Shown here: positions 56,218 to 63,825 of the stretch, piece after piece
Layout of the letters: every line of letters starts with the position of its first letter
Numbering within the stretch: position 1 is the first letter of the stretch
Notes under the pieces: model-generated
The model's database searches: none
The model's input: only the letters and a program-made list of their open reading frames with translations
Told to the model about the DNA's origin: nothing
DNA from: Gammaproteobacteria bacterium
Lineage (GTDB): Bacteria; Pseudomonadota; Gammaproteobacteria; Pseudomonadales; Azotimanducaceae_A
Length of the DNA: 64,000 nt
Direction: 5' to 3'
Assembly (NCBI GenBank): GCA_012960755.1
Contig: DUAT01000078.1
Location: 242,330-306,329 of the forward strand
Program-made: the position numbers and the translations under genes

Positions 56218-57426
56218 ATGATTATCAAGCCAAGAATAAAAGGTTTCCTTTGCACCACCGCGCATCCTGCGGGTTGTGAGTTGGATGTTCAGCAACAGAT
56301 CGCCCACGTCGAATCCCAGGACCCGTTGACCAATGGACCCAAAAAGGTACTGGTCATTGGCGCATCCGGTGGCTATGGATTAGCCACAAGGATTAGTGCG
56401 GCATTCGGTTCGGGGGCTGCAACCATCGGTGTGTTCTTTGAACGCCCTGCGGTGAAAAAACGCACGGCCTCGGCGGGTTGGTACAAGTCTGCAGCGTTCA
56501 CGCGCTTAGCCCAAGCCGCGGGATTGTATGCAACTAACATAAATGGTGATGCCTTCTCCGCTGAATTAAAGCAAGCCACCATTGATCTAATAAAAAAAGA
56601 CCTGGGCAAAGTAGATATGGTGGTTTACTCACTCGCCGCGCCTGCAAGGCAATTGGCTGATGGGTCTGTGGTTAAGAACACGTTGAAACCCATCGGCGAA
56701 CCTTTTGAAGGCGCAACGGTTGATTTTAACACCGCAACATTGCGACCCATTAGCCTTATGCCCGCTTCGGAGGAAGAGATTGCAGAAACAGTGCAGGTTA
56801 TGGGGGGTGACGATTGGGAGCAGTGGATCAAAGAGCTGCTGGCTGCTGATGTTCTTGCGGATGGTTGTATCACCACGAATTATACTTACCTGGGTGGTGA
56901 GGCGACCTGGCCGATTTATTATCACGGCACTATTGGCCGCGCCAAGGAAGATCTGGACCGAGCAGCCAAAGCACTGGCTGAGCCCATGGCCGGTATCAAC
57001 GGCAAGGCTTATGTGGCAGTTATGAAAGGTTTGTTGACCCAGGCGTCTTCCGCTATCCCCGGTATGGCGATCTACCTGTCGCTGCTGTTTAAGATTATGA
57101 AAGAGAAAGGCACCCATGAAGGAAGTATTGAACAAACCACCCGGTTGTTCACGACGCGGCTGTTTAGCGGCAGCGCGCTCGGCGACAAAGCGGGAGACCT
57201 GGATGAGCAGGGCAGAATCCGTCTGGATGACTGGGAGTTGCGTGATGAGATCCAGGATTTTGTGAAACAGCGCTGGTCCAGCGTGTCGGATGAAAATTTG
57301 ACTGAAATTTCGGATTTTGAAGGTTACCGGGCGGCTTTTTTACAGATGCATGGGTTTGACTTTGATGGCGTTGATTACGAGTTAGAGGTAGAGCAGGTCG
57401 TGCCAATGGACGTTGTTGAGTTTTAG
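56218..57426 (+). CDS. fabV: Enoyl-ACP reductase FabV
   Basis: NADH-dependent trans-2-enoyl-ACP/CoA reductase that ends each round of fatty acid elongation. It has 402 residues. The N-terminal MIIKPRIKGFLCTTAHPAGC, the cofactor loop GASGGYGLATRISAAFG and the active-site Tyr and Lys in YYHGTIGRAKEDLD are diagnostic. FabV is naturally tolerant to triclosan in Pseudomonas and Vibrio. A separate fabI elsewhere cannot be excluded. Confidence 0.97.
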   Translation: MIIKPRIKGFLCTTAHPAGCELDVQQQIAHVESQDPLTNGPKKVLVIGASGGYGLATRISAAFGSGAATIGVFFERPAVKKRTASAGWYKSAAFTRLAQAAGLYATNINGDAFSAELKQATIDLIKKDLGKVDMVVYSLAAPARQLADGSVVKNTLKPIGEPFEGATVDFNTATLRPISLMPASEEEIAETVQVMGGDDWEQWIKELLAADVLADGCITTNYTYLGGEATWPIYYHGTIGRAKEDLDRAAKALAEPMAGINGKAYVAVMKGLLTQASSAIPGMAIYLSLLFKIMKEKGTHEGSIEQTTRLFTTRLFSGSALGDKAGDLDEQGRIRLDDWELRDEIQDFVKQRWSSVSDENLTEISDFEGYRAAFLQMHGFDFDGVDYELEVEQVVPMDVVEF

Positions 57427-57534
57427 CCACGGGTTGCTACGGGTAAAAGTCTCACAAAAGCTGCCGCGACATTCTCACAACCAACCCGGTCGGATCTGAT
57501 TTCGGAGCAACACAGCATCATACAAACTGCATGC

Positions 57535-58911
57535 ATGCCGATTCAAGACCTGAAGACAGACCATTTTCATTATCTGGTAAAAACCCTGTACCGACCGCGG
57601 ATTGCAGCATTCGGGTTGACGGTTTTAATCACCCTGAGTCAGTACCCGGGTGAGATGCAGCTTTCCTTGCCGATATTGTCACTGGTAACTCTGCTGACTT
57701 GTTACCCTCACCTGATTTACTGGGTGACGGGGTTACGGTTCAACTCCGCCACTGGTGCGAGGTTCAGTTTATGCGCTGACAGTTTGCTGGTTGGCTGCCT
57801 GATTATTGCAAACGGGTTTTATCTGTTTGCCTCGTTGAGTTTTCTTATTCCCCTCGCACTTAGCACGCTCATTATTGCCCACCCGCGAGTCCTCGCGATT
57901 AACCTGCTTATCGTCGTGCTCGTTGCGGTGACGGGCTGGTTGCTGGGTGCCGACGCCCAATACTCTGGATCTGCATTAACCAATAGTTTGTGCGCCTTCC
58001 TCTTGTTTTGCCATAGTTGCATGGTGGGATTCATGGGCTTCAGATTCACCGCCAATATGGACAAGTCTCGTCGTACCGCAAGCCAGCAACATGAAAAGCT
58101 GGCGGGTCTAACGGATTACTTAAAGCGTTATGTAGCGCCCCAGGTTTTCTCTTCTATCGAGACCAGTCGACAGAATATGCAGACCAATCGACGGCGTCTA
58201 ACCGTATTCTTTTCTGATATTGAAGGCTTTACATCACTCATGGACGACCTTGAAGAAGAAACTGTTACTGCCATTCTGAATGAATACCTTAACACCATGG
58301 CACAGATCGCGATCGAACACGGCGGCACGGTCGATAAGTTCATGGGAGATGGCATCATGGTCTTTTTTGGTGACCATGAATCCCTGGGAACCAGGAAAGA
58401 TGCGCTTTGTTGTGTCCGCATGGCACTGGAAATGCGACGCAGCCTGAATTGCCTGCGTATTAAATGGAGGCAGGACGGGATATTCAGTGACCTGCATATT
58501 CGTATTGGCATCCATACCGGCTATTGCGCGGTGGGTAATTTCGGTTCTGAAGATCGCATGGACTATACGGCGATCGGCAGTACCGTAAATATTGCCAGCC
58601 GCCTTGAAGGCAAGGCATGCAGGGATGGTATATTAATATCACTTAACACCTTTAGGTTGATTTCGGATCAGTTGCGATGTGCTGAGCAGGTACCGGTAGA
58701 AGTTAAAGGAATCAAACGACCCATAGAAAATTACCTGGTAGTGGGAGAAAGAGCAGAATCACCATTTTGTTTTTTGGAGCAGGGTATCAAAGGCTTACAG
58801 GTGAGTATGAACCCTGCATTGATTGACATTGAAAAAGCACGCGAGCTAATAGCCAAAGTTGAAACATCTATTTATAAGCTTGAGCTAAAACAAAAAGAAT
58901 CCGCAGCATAA
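57535..58911 (+). CDS. cyaB: MASE2-type class III adenylate cyclase (CyaB-like)
   Basis: A 458-residue membrane cyclase. The N-terminal part (about 1-190) has five or six hydrophobic helices and fits the MASE2 sensor domain. The catalytic domain (about 215-400) has metal-binding Asp228 (FFSDIEGF) and Asp272 (FMGDGIM), substrate-selecting Lys268, and DYTAIGSTVNIASRLEG. These favour ATP over GTP. In P. aeruginosa CyaB makes the cAMP that Vfr reads and is controlled by the Pil-Chp system, which is also in this window. It stands between fabV and hemE. Confidence 0.9.
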   Translation: MPIQDLKTDHFHYLVKTLYRPRIAAFGLTVLITLSQYPGEMQLSLPILSLVTLLTCYPHLIYWVTGLRFNSATGARFSLCADSLLVGCLIIANGFYLFASLSFLIPLALSTLIIAHPRVLAINLLIVVLVAVTGWLLGADAQYSGSALTNSLCAFLLFCHSCMVGFMGFRFTANMDKSRRTASQQHEKLAGLTDYLKRYVAPQVFSSIETSRQNMQTNRRRLTVFFSDIEGFTSLMDDLEEETVTAILNEYLNTMAQIAIEHGGTVDKFMGDGIMVFFGDHESLGTRKDALCCVRMALEMRRSLNCLRIKWRQDGIFSDLHIRIGIHTGYCAVGNFGSEDRMDYTAIGSTVNIASRLEGKACRDGILISLNTFRLISDQLRCAEQVPVEVKGIKRPIENYLVVGERAESPFCFLEQGIKGLQVSMNPALIDIEKARELIAKVETSIYKLELKQKESAA

Positions 58912-58981
58912 GACAGTCTGTTGCTGTGACCGTTGATGTATAATATATGGTTTTCATTATTGCGTAACAGCGACGAGTCCC

Positions 58982-60019
58982 ATGAACGAAGAACTGCAAA
59001 ACTCCACATTTCTGAAAGCTTGCCGGGGTGAAAAAACTGACTACACCCCCATTTGGCTGAATCGGCAAGCCGGCCGGTATATGCCTGAATATCATGCCGT
59101 TAAGGGAGACACCAGTAGTCTGGATTTCTTCAAGACGCCTGAACTTGCTGCCAGGGCGACGCTTGATGCACAGAGAATTCTCGGCGTGGATGCTGCCATT
59201 ATGTTTGCCGACCTGTTGCCTATTCTTGAGCCCATGGGCTTGTTGCTGGATTACATCCCGGGTGTTGGACCCAATATCGAAAACCCTGTGCGAAGCCATG
59301 ATGCTATCGACGCCATGCGAATTGTACCCGCAGCCGACGCGATGCCATACATCGGTGATGTCATTCGGCTGATTCGAAATGAATTACCTGGTGATATTCC
59401 CCTGATTGGTTTTGGTGGAGCACCGTTCACGCTGGCTTCGTATGCCATCGAAGGAAAGGGCTCCCGCAACTATGTGTTCGTCAAACAGATGATGTATGGG
59501 GACACAGGTGCCTGGCATACATTGATGGAAAAGATCACCACCTGTGTGATCGACTACATGAACTACCAGATCGAATCTGGCGTACAGGCGGTGCAACTGT
59601 TTGATAGCTGGGTTGGCTGCCTCTCCCCCAATGATTACAAGGAGTATGTTATGCCTCATACAGCGCGACTGATGCAGGCGATTAGCGGCACGGTGCCTGT
59701 GATTCATTTTGGTACTGGCAACCCGCAACTGACAGGATTAATGGCGAAGGCTGGCGGTGATGTACTGGGCTTGGATTGGCGATCGCCTTTAACTAAAACC
59801 TGGGACGAAGTTGGCATTACCGCTGTGCAGGGCAATTTAGACCCGATTGTGTTATGTGCGACAAGGGAGGCTGTCAAGACGAAAGCCCGCGTGCTGCTTG
59901 ACGAAGTGAGTGGCCGCAGTGGTCATATCTTTAATCTCGGCCACGGGATTATTCCCGAGACACCCGTCGATAATGTAAAAACGCTAGTTGATTTTGTGCA
60001 TGAGTATTCATCCATCTGA
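58982..60019 (+). CDS. hemE: Uroporphyrinogen decarboxylase
   Basis: Decarboxylates the four acetate side chains of uroporphyrinogen III to give coproporphyrinogen III. It has 345 residues. PIWLNRQAGRYMPEY near 22-36, FADLLPILEPMG and GFGGAPFTLASYAIEGKGS are conserved. A TATAAT at 58939-58944 lies about 40 bases upstream and may be its -10 box. The integron begins only 11 bases after its stop. Confidence 0.97.
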   Translation: MNEELQNSTFLKACRGEKTDYTPIWLNRQAGRYMPEYHAVKGDTSSLDFFKTPELAARATLDAQRILGVDAAIMFADLLPILEPMGLLLDYIPGVGPNIENPVRSHDAIDAMRIVPAADAMPYIGDVIRLIRNELPGDIPLIGFGGAPFTLASYAIEGKGSRNYVFVKQMMYGDTGAWHTLMEKITTCVIDYMNYQIESGVQAVQLFDSWVGCLSPNDYKEYVMPHTARLMQAISGTVPVIHFGTGNPQLTGLMAKAGGDVLGLDWRSPLTKTWDEVGITAVQGNLDPIVLCATREAVKTKARVLLDEVSGRSGHIFNLGHGIIPETPVDNVKTLVDFVHEYSSI

Positions 60020-60030
60020 ACAAAGAGTGG

Positions 60031-61026
60031 TCACTTGAATTGATTCGCTAGATCGTCCGGGCTCGGAAAAATATCCTCCAATGGGCTTCGAACCATATGC
60101 CCGCCGCGCTTAAGCACATGGGTATAAATTTCAGTCGTTTCCACGGAAGAATGCCCTAGTTGTTGTTGTACAGTACGGATATCCATCCCATTCTGCAGAG
60201 CATGAGTTGCAAAAGAATGCCGTAGCGTATGTGCGCTGGCAGGTTTTGTAATATTCGAAGCAATCACTGCACGGCGAATGGCTTTCTGGAAGGCGCTCGC
60301 ATCGATGTGATGGCGTCTTATTTCTCCTGAGCGAGGATCGGTGCTGATCTTAGATGCCGGGAAAACGTATTGCCATTTCCATTCTTTAGCTGCTCTGGGA
60401 TACTTTCTTGTTAATGCGGTGGGTAGGTAAACGCTGCCTAATGCTTTTTCCAGGTCAGCGGTATGAAGCATTTGTGTGCGGTGTAGGTGACTTGAGATTG
60501 TTTGGTGAAGCTGCACTGGAAGCGTAACGATTCTGTCTTTAGCGCCTTTTCCATCATGAACATGAAGGCAATGGTAGTGAAAGTCGATATCCTTTACTCT
60601 CAAACGTAAACATTCCATCAGTCGAAGACCCGATCCGTACAGGAGTGCCGCGATGATCAGGTGGATGCCTTGCAATCGAATCAATAGCGTTTTGACCTCT
60701 TCCTGGCTTAGCACAACTGGCAGCTTCTGAGGTTTCTTGGCTCTGGCATCGGCGGATATATCTCCAAGAGGGCTGTCGATAACGTTCTTGTACAGGAACA
60801 CGAGAGCATTGAGCGCCTGGTTTTGAGTGTTAGCTGCGACATTTCAATTTACCGCCAGATGTGTAAGGTACTCAACTACCTCCGTATCATGCATGTCTTT
60901 CGGGTGACGCTTATTGTGAAACAAGATGATTCGTTTTGCCCATTGCACATAGGCTTGTTCGGTTCTGATACTGTAGTTACGAACGCGAATGGTATGACGT
61001 AGCTGATCAAGTAATTTGGAATTCAT
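60031..61026 (-). pseudogene. intI: Integron integrase IntI, interrupted by an in-frame TGA
   Basis: Tyrosine recombinase that would insert and shuffle cassettes. Starting at ATG 61026 (MNSKLLDQLRHTIRVRNYSI), it reads 60 codons and then meets TGA at 60844-60846. The same frame continues without any shift (NVAANTQNQALNALVFLYKN) to a normal end, about 331 codons in total, the usual IntI length. The second part keeps the catalytic Arg (GSGLRLMECLRLRV), Lys, HTLRHSFATHAL, LGHSSVETTEIYTHV with the Tyr nucleophile, and the IntI-specific patch EWKWQYVFPASKI. One C-to-T change in an Arg CGA codon would explain the stop. It is oriented away from the cassettes, as expected. A sequencing error is possible. 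Confidence 0.9.
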
Positions 61027-61308
61027 GAGAATAGTGTGATCGAATGGTGGCTGAGTAATCAGCATCTAAAGGCCATTAAGTTCGTGCGAGATCATATTTT
61101 GATGAGTGAGGTTAGTAAGATAGGCGGCAGGATATCCGTGCTTATCCAGAGTAGACTGCGACAACGCCGCGTTTACTTCCAGATAGGCGGCCAAAAATAG
61201 CAAGATAAGACCAGAGAGCTTTTTAAATGATTGAGACTACAACAGAAATCAAGGAATTCCGGAGTATACTGATTTTTTTCCAGCTACTATCTTGTTAGGC
61301 AACAAACT
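61027..61308. other. Integron platform region between intI and first cassette
   Basis: This 282-bp stretch should hold the intI promoter (reverse), the cassette promoter (forward) and the attI site. I see a TATACT at 61265-61270 that could be a -10 box for the array, but no good -35 at the right distance. No LexA box of the form CTGT-N8-ACAG was found near the intI start. Confidence 0.5.
61294..61300 (+). other. attI recombination core (GTTAGGC)
   Basis: GTTAGGC matches the GTTRRRY core where cassettes insert. It is the last such core before the first cassette ORF, whose ATG is eight bases later. The flanking simple site is not defined in detail. Confidence 0.65.
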
Positions 61309-61752
61309 ATGTCATTAGAAGATCTGGGCAACATAGGGGAATTTATCGCATCTATCGGAGTGGTCTTCTCCCTCATCTACTTGGCTTTTCAAGTAAGAGA
61401 CAACTCACGCTTCATACAAGAAAACACCGCCTTTTTGAGAGCTACAAACGAAATCACTTCAAATGACCATGTGACGGTTACTAGGCAAATTTTATTTGAT
61501 CATCCTGATCTTATTGAGATTCAACGGAAAGGTAATAAGGGGCTAGACCTTGACCCTCAAGAATCCACAAAGTATGAGATTTTGACTCGTTCGGCTTTTG
61601 AAGGCCACTATACATATTTTGTTCAAAACCAAAGAGGACTTACTGGGAGTGAAATATGGGACTATTGGAGTAACTTTTTTGATCACTACTGTATGTCTCC
61701 GGGGGTAATTAAATGGTGGGACAATGCAAAAAGCGACTTCCATCCAGATTAG
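61309..61752 (+). CDS. Cassette 1: one-helix protein of unknown function
   Basis: A 147-residue protein. It begins MSLEDLGNIGEFIASIGVVF with a hydrophobic segment to about residue 28, then an arginine-containing turn (QVRDNSRFIQENT) and a helical, soluble remainder. I recognise this as a widespread bacterial family of short proteins (GNIGEFIGAIGVVxSLIYLA-type start) common in integron cassettes and marine genomes, without known function. No ribosome-binding site precedes the ATG; translation may depend on the attI context. Codon use is AT-richer than in core genes. Confidence 0.75.
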   Translation: MSLEDLGNIGEFIASIGVVFSLIYLAFQVRDNSRFIQENTAFLRATNEITSNDHVTVTRQILFDHPDLIEIQRKGNKGLDLDPQESTKYEILTRSAFEGHYTYFVQNQRGLTGSEIWDYWSNFFDHYCMSPGVIKWWDNAKSDFHPD

Positions 61753-61782
61753 CAAAAATATATTGATCAAAAAATTGGTAAT

Positions 61783-61869
61783 GCCTAACATGACAATCAA
61801 GCCGCTCGTTTCACTCGCTCGGACGCTCCGCAGCAAAGCTGCTCCGCGCCGCTTATTGTGGTGTTATGT
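61783..61869 (+). repeat. attC site of cassette 1 (87 bp)
   Basis: It starts with GCCTAAC (61783-61789) and ends with GTTATGT (61863-61869), the R'' and R' cores. The arms between them pair imperfectly (CAATCAAGCCGC against GCCGCTTATTG). The central part GGACGCTCCGCAGCAAAGCT (from 61821) is shared with the attC of cassette 3. Confidence 0.9.
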
Positions 61870-61917
61870 GCATAATAGCGTTTGCTGAATAGTTTCACTT
61901 TCTCCTACGAGTTACTT

Positions 61918-62400
61918 ATGAGAAGGCCACAAGGACATGAAATTGCTGCGGCTGATTCAAAAAGAATTGGACTGGGGCAGAATGTATTAGATTTGTATTT
62001 TCGACCCAAGAGCATTGAAAAATGGAAAGATGGAAAAATTTATGAGTTTCTCGGAGTCGGGATGTTCAGGAAAGCTGTTGTGGGTTTTGGACACTTTTTT
62101 GGACTAGAAAACAATAAGGGAAATAACTACTTTATTTGTGACACAAGCACGGAAGGGCTAAGAGTCTTTGAGAAGAAAACGAGAAGAAATGAAGCTATGC
62201 ATTTCCCGGTAGCAATTTTGTTGACATACGGGATTATTGTAGCTTTAGTCGAAGGTAGGTATGCAACAGTTTATGTCGGAGCTTTCGTTTGGTTTTTTAA
62301 CGCTTATCCAGCCATGCTCCAAAGATATAACCGCGTAAGAATAGAAAATATTATCTGTAGGGTGAAGTCGAGAAGGACAACTGTTGTGGCAAGTGAATGA
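61918..62400 (+). CDS. Cassette 2: CrtO-like putative membrane acyltransferase
   Basis: A 160-residue protein from the ATG at 61918; an in-frame TTG at 61882 is less likely. The pattern KWKDGKIYEFLGVGMFRKAV, then KKTRRNEAMH, a pair of hydrophobic helices (about 98-132) and NAYPAMLQRYNRVRI resembles the glycosyl-diaponeurosporenoate acyltransferase (CrtO) family, which has conserved ETRRxExxH and NxxPxxxQRYNRxR segments. In staphylococci CrtO acylates a carotenoid sugar; in bacteria without that pathway the substrate is unknown. The assignment is by motif recall only. It is AT-rich. Confidence 0.6.
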   Translation: MRRPQGHEIAAADSKRIGLGQNVLDLYFRPKSIEKWKDGKIYEFLGVGMFRKAVVGFGHFFGLENNKGNNYFICDTSTEGLRVFEKKTRRNEAMHFPVAILLTYGIIVALVEGRYATVYVGAFVWFFNAYPAMLQRYNRVRIENIICRVKSRRTTVVASE

Positions 62401-62404
62401 ACGC

Positions 62405-62462
62405 ACATAACAAACAAATCAAGGAGATGCGCTACGCGCACTCTTTATTAAAGACGTTATAA
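62405..62462 (+). repeat. attC site of cassette 2 (58 bp)
   Basis: ACATAAC (62405-62411) and GTTATAA (62456-62462) are the outer cores. The inner arms are AATCAAGGAG and CTCTTTATT, with one unpaired base, and the tip is GCGC-TAC-GCGC. It is a short attC of compact type. Confidence 0.87.
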
Positions 62463-62465
62463 GCC

Positions 62466-62846
62466 TTGAACGCTGAGACTGACTACTTGGAAGGTCTTAG
62501 AGAGATAGCCTCTACACGTTCAAAATGCGCAGCTTCTTTTTGGAAATCTACGGGTGCGTGGATGGGAGTGAACATTGCTTTGGTCACTATCTATCCAAAT
62601 CCCTACCTATTTGGTATCAATCTAGTTACATTCGGCTTACTGGGTAGCTGGCTAGCTCAAACTCATGGGAAACTGGTGTGTCCGAGATGTGGTGAACATT
62701 TCTTAAAACCGATTTCTACCTGGTGGTTCGGTGTTAAAGGTTGGTACCCTCCAACTTGGCAGGCACCACAACAGTGCCAAAATTGCGGTTTGAGTCTTAC
62801 ACTGCTACAAGGAAAATGGACTGTGCGAAAGGAATGGCCACAATGA
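62466..62846 (+). CDS. Cassette 3: membrane protein with C-terminal zinc ribbon
   Basis: A 126-residue protein. It starts at TTG 62466, only four bases after the attC core, so its leader must come from the neighbouring attC. One or two hydrophobic helices span about 27-65. They are followed by LVCPRCGEHFLKP and, 30 residues later, QCQNCGLSLT, two CxxC pairs that could bind zinc. Trp- and Pro-rich residues lie between the pairs. I do not recognise the family. Confidence 0.7.
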   Translation: MNAETDYLEGLREIASTRSKCAASFWKSTGAWMGVNIALVTIYPNPYLFGINLVTFGLLGSWLAQTHGKLVCPRCGEHFLKPISTWWFGVKGWYPPTWQAPQQCQNCGLSLTLLQGKWTVRKEWPQ

Positions 62847-62853
62847 AGACAGT

Positions 62854-62934
62854 TTATAACAAGCCGCTGAAATCGCCTTCGGCCGGGACGCTTCGCAGCG
62901 AAGCTGCTATGCGCCCTTTAGCGGAACGTTATGC
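62854..62934 (+). repeat. attC site of cassette 3 (81 bp)
   Basis: TTATAAC (62854-62860) and GTTATGC (62928-62934) are the outer cores. AAGCCGCTGAAA and TTTAGCGGAACG are the pairing inner arms. Its centre (62886-62915) matches the attC of cassette 1 at 26 of 30 positions, so these two cassettes probably came from related pools. Confidence 0.9.
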
Positions 62935-62946
62935 ACCTGAGGCGAC

Positions 62947-63195
62947 ATGACCCCAACAGTTTTTAGAGAGAAAGGGTACAAGTTTTTCTTCTTTTCGCTT
63001 GAAGAATCACGCATGCATGTTCATGTGAGATCACCAGACGGTGAAGCCAAGCTATGGCTTGAGCCACAGATCGAAATTGCAAGAAATTATCGACTTTCAG
63101 ATGTACAATTACATGAAGTCCAACGAATCGTAACGGTACACAGCGATGAGCTCATCACAGCGTGGAAAAAACACTTCGGTGATCGCGGTAACTGA
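62947..63195 (+). CDS. Cassette 4a: DUF4160 protein
   Basis: An 82-residue protein with the DUF4160 pattern: TVFREKGYKFFFFSLEESRM near the start, HVHVRSPDGEAKLWLEP, then RLSDVQLHEVQRIV and a C-terminal helix. Such proteins are commonly paired with a DUF2442 gene, as here, in an arrangement that resembles toxin-antitoxin loci; a toxic activity has not been shown to my knowledge. It overlaps the next gene by 50 bases in a different frame. Confidence 0.85.
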   Translation: MTPTVFREKGYKFFFFSLEESRMHVHVRSPDGEAKLWLEPQIEIARNYRLSDVQLHEVQRIVTVHSDELITAWKKHFGDRGN

Positions 63196-63415
63196 TATCT
63201 CCCCAGATGGGATATGGGTACTAGCAAGCGATGAAGAACACTTCCTCCCATTTGATCAATTCCCTTGGTTCAAGAAAGGCACTGTAGAGCAGATCCTAAA
63301 TGTAATTGAAGAACATCCTGGTAGCTATCATTGGCCAGATCTCGATATCGACTTGGGCTTAGATTCGATCACCAATCCTGAACGTTACCCACTAAAAGCT
63401 AATGTCGATATCTGA
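63146..63415 (+). CDS. Cassette 4b: DUF2442 protein
   Basis: An 89-residue protein. The DUF2442 pattern is visible in AVTDISPDGIWVLASDEEHF, FDQFPWFKKGTVEQIL and WPDLDIDLGLDSITNPERYP. The ATG at 63146 lies inside the DUF4160 gene; later starts are possible, but the overlap is retained in most cases. It is probably the partner protein of the DUF4160 product. Confidence 0.85.
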   Translation: MSSSQRGKNTSVIAVTDISPDGIWVLASDEEHFLPFDQFPWFKKGTVEQILNVIEEHPGSYHWPDLDIDLGLDSITNPERYPLKANVDI

Positions 63416-63434
63416 ATGTGCGTCACTGTAGGTC

Positions 63435-63530
63435 GCATAACATGGCATTGAAGTCGTTCGCATTCGCTCACTGCGACCACCCATTTGCCGCTTCGCGTCA
63501 AATCGGCGGCGCCTTAACGCTGTGTTATGC
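63435..63530 (+). repeat. attC site of cassette 4 (96 bp)
   Basis: GCATAAC (63435-63441) and GTTATGC (63524-63530) are perfect complements as outer cores. AACATGGCATTGAAG pairs with GCCTTAACGCTGTGTT, and a longer central hairpin lies between. It is the last recognisable attC in the window. Confidence 0.88.
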
Positions 63531-63595
63531 CTCTTTCCATTCCGGTAGCAAGCAAACACTTGTAATATCTAAACTTACAAATTTTGAGGTCAACA

Positions 63596-63778
63596 ATGAC
63601 CAAGATTGACGAAAGGGTCGAAGAGCTACTCGCTAAACATCCTAGTCTAACGAAACTTGAGGCGATGAAGATCGTAACTGAAAAAAATGAACGAAAGAAG
63701 AAAAAGAGAGCGGAAAAAGCAGATAGAAGTAACGCCAAAAAACTTAAGTACGAGGCAAACCGACTCGAGCGTCGGTGA
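63596..63778 (+). CDS. Cassette 5: small, highly charged protein
   Basis: A 60-residue protein from the ATG at 63596. The first part (KIDERVEELLAKHPSLTKLE) is helical with a short hydrophobic face, and the second is rich in Lys and Arg (ERKKKKRAEKADRSNAKKLK). It could bind nucleic acid or a partner protein, but I recognise no family. The attC expected after it is not visible; an IS3-like end starts 48 bases downstream. Confidence 0.6.
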   Translation: MTKIDERVEELLAKHPSLTKLEAMKIVTEKNERKKKKRAEKADRSNAKKLKYEANRLERR

Positions 63779-63825
63779 GAGCATTGCTTGGCGCTAAGTT
63801 CTCGCTGCAATGAGTTTGGTTCAGG

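Noticed and set aside
61027..61120. LexA box controlling intI
   Set aside because: The palindrome CTGAGTAATCAG does not match CTGT-N8-ACAG.
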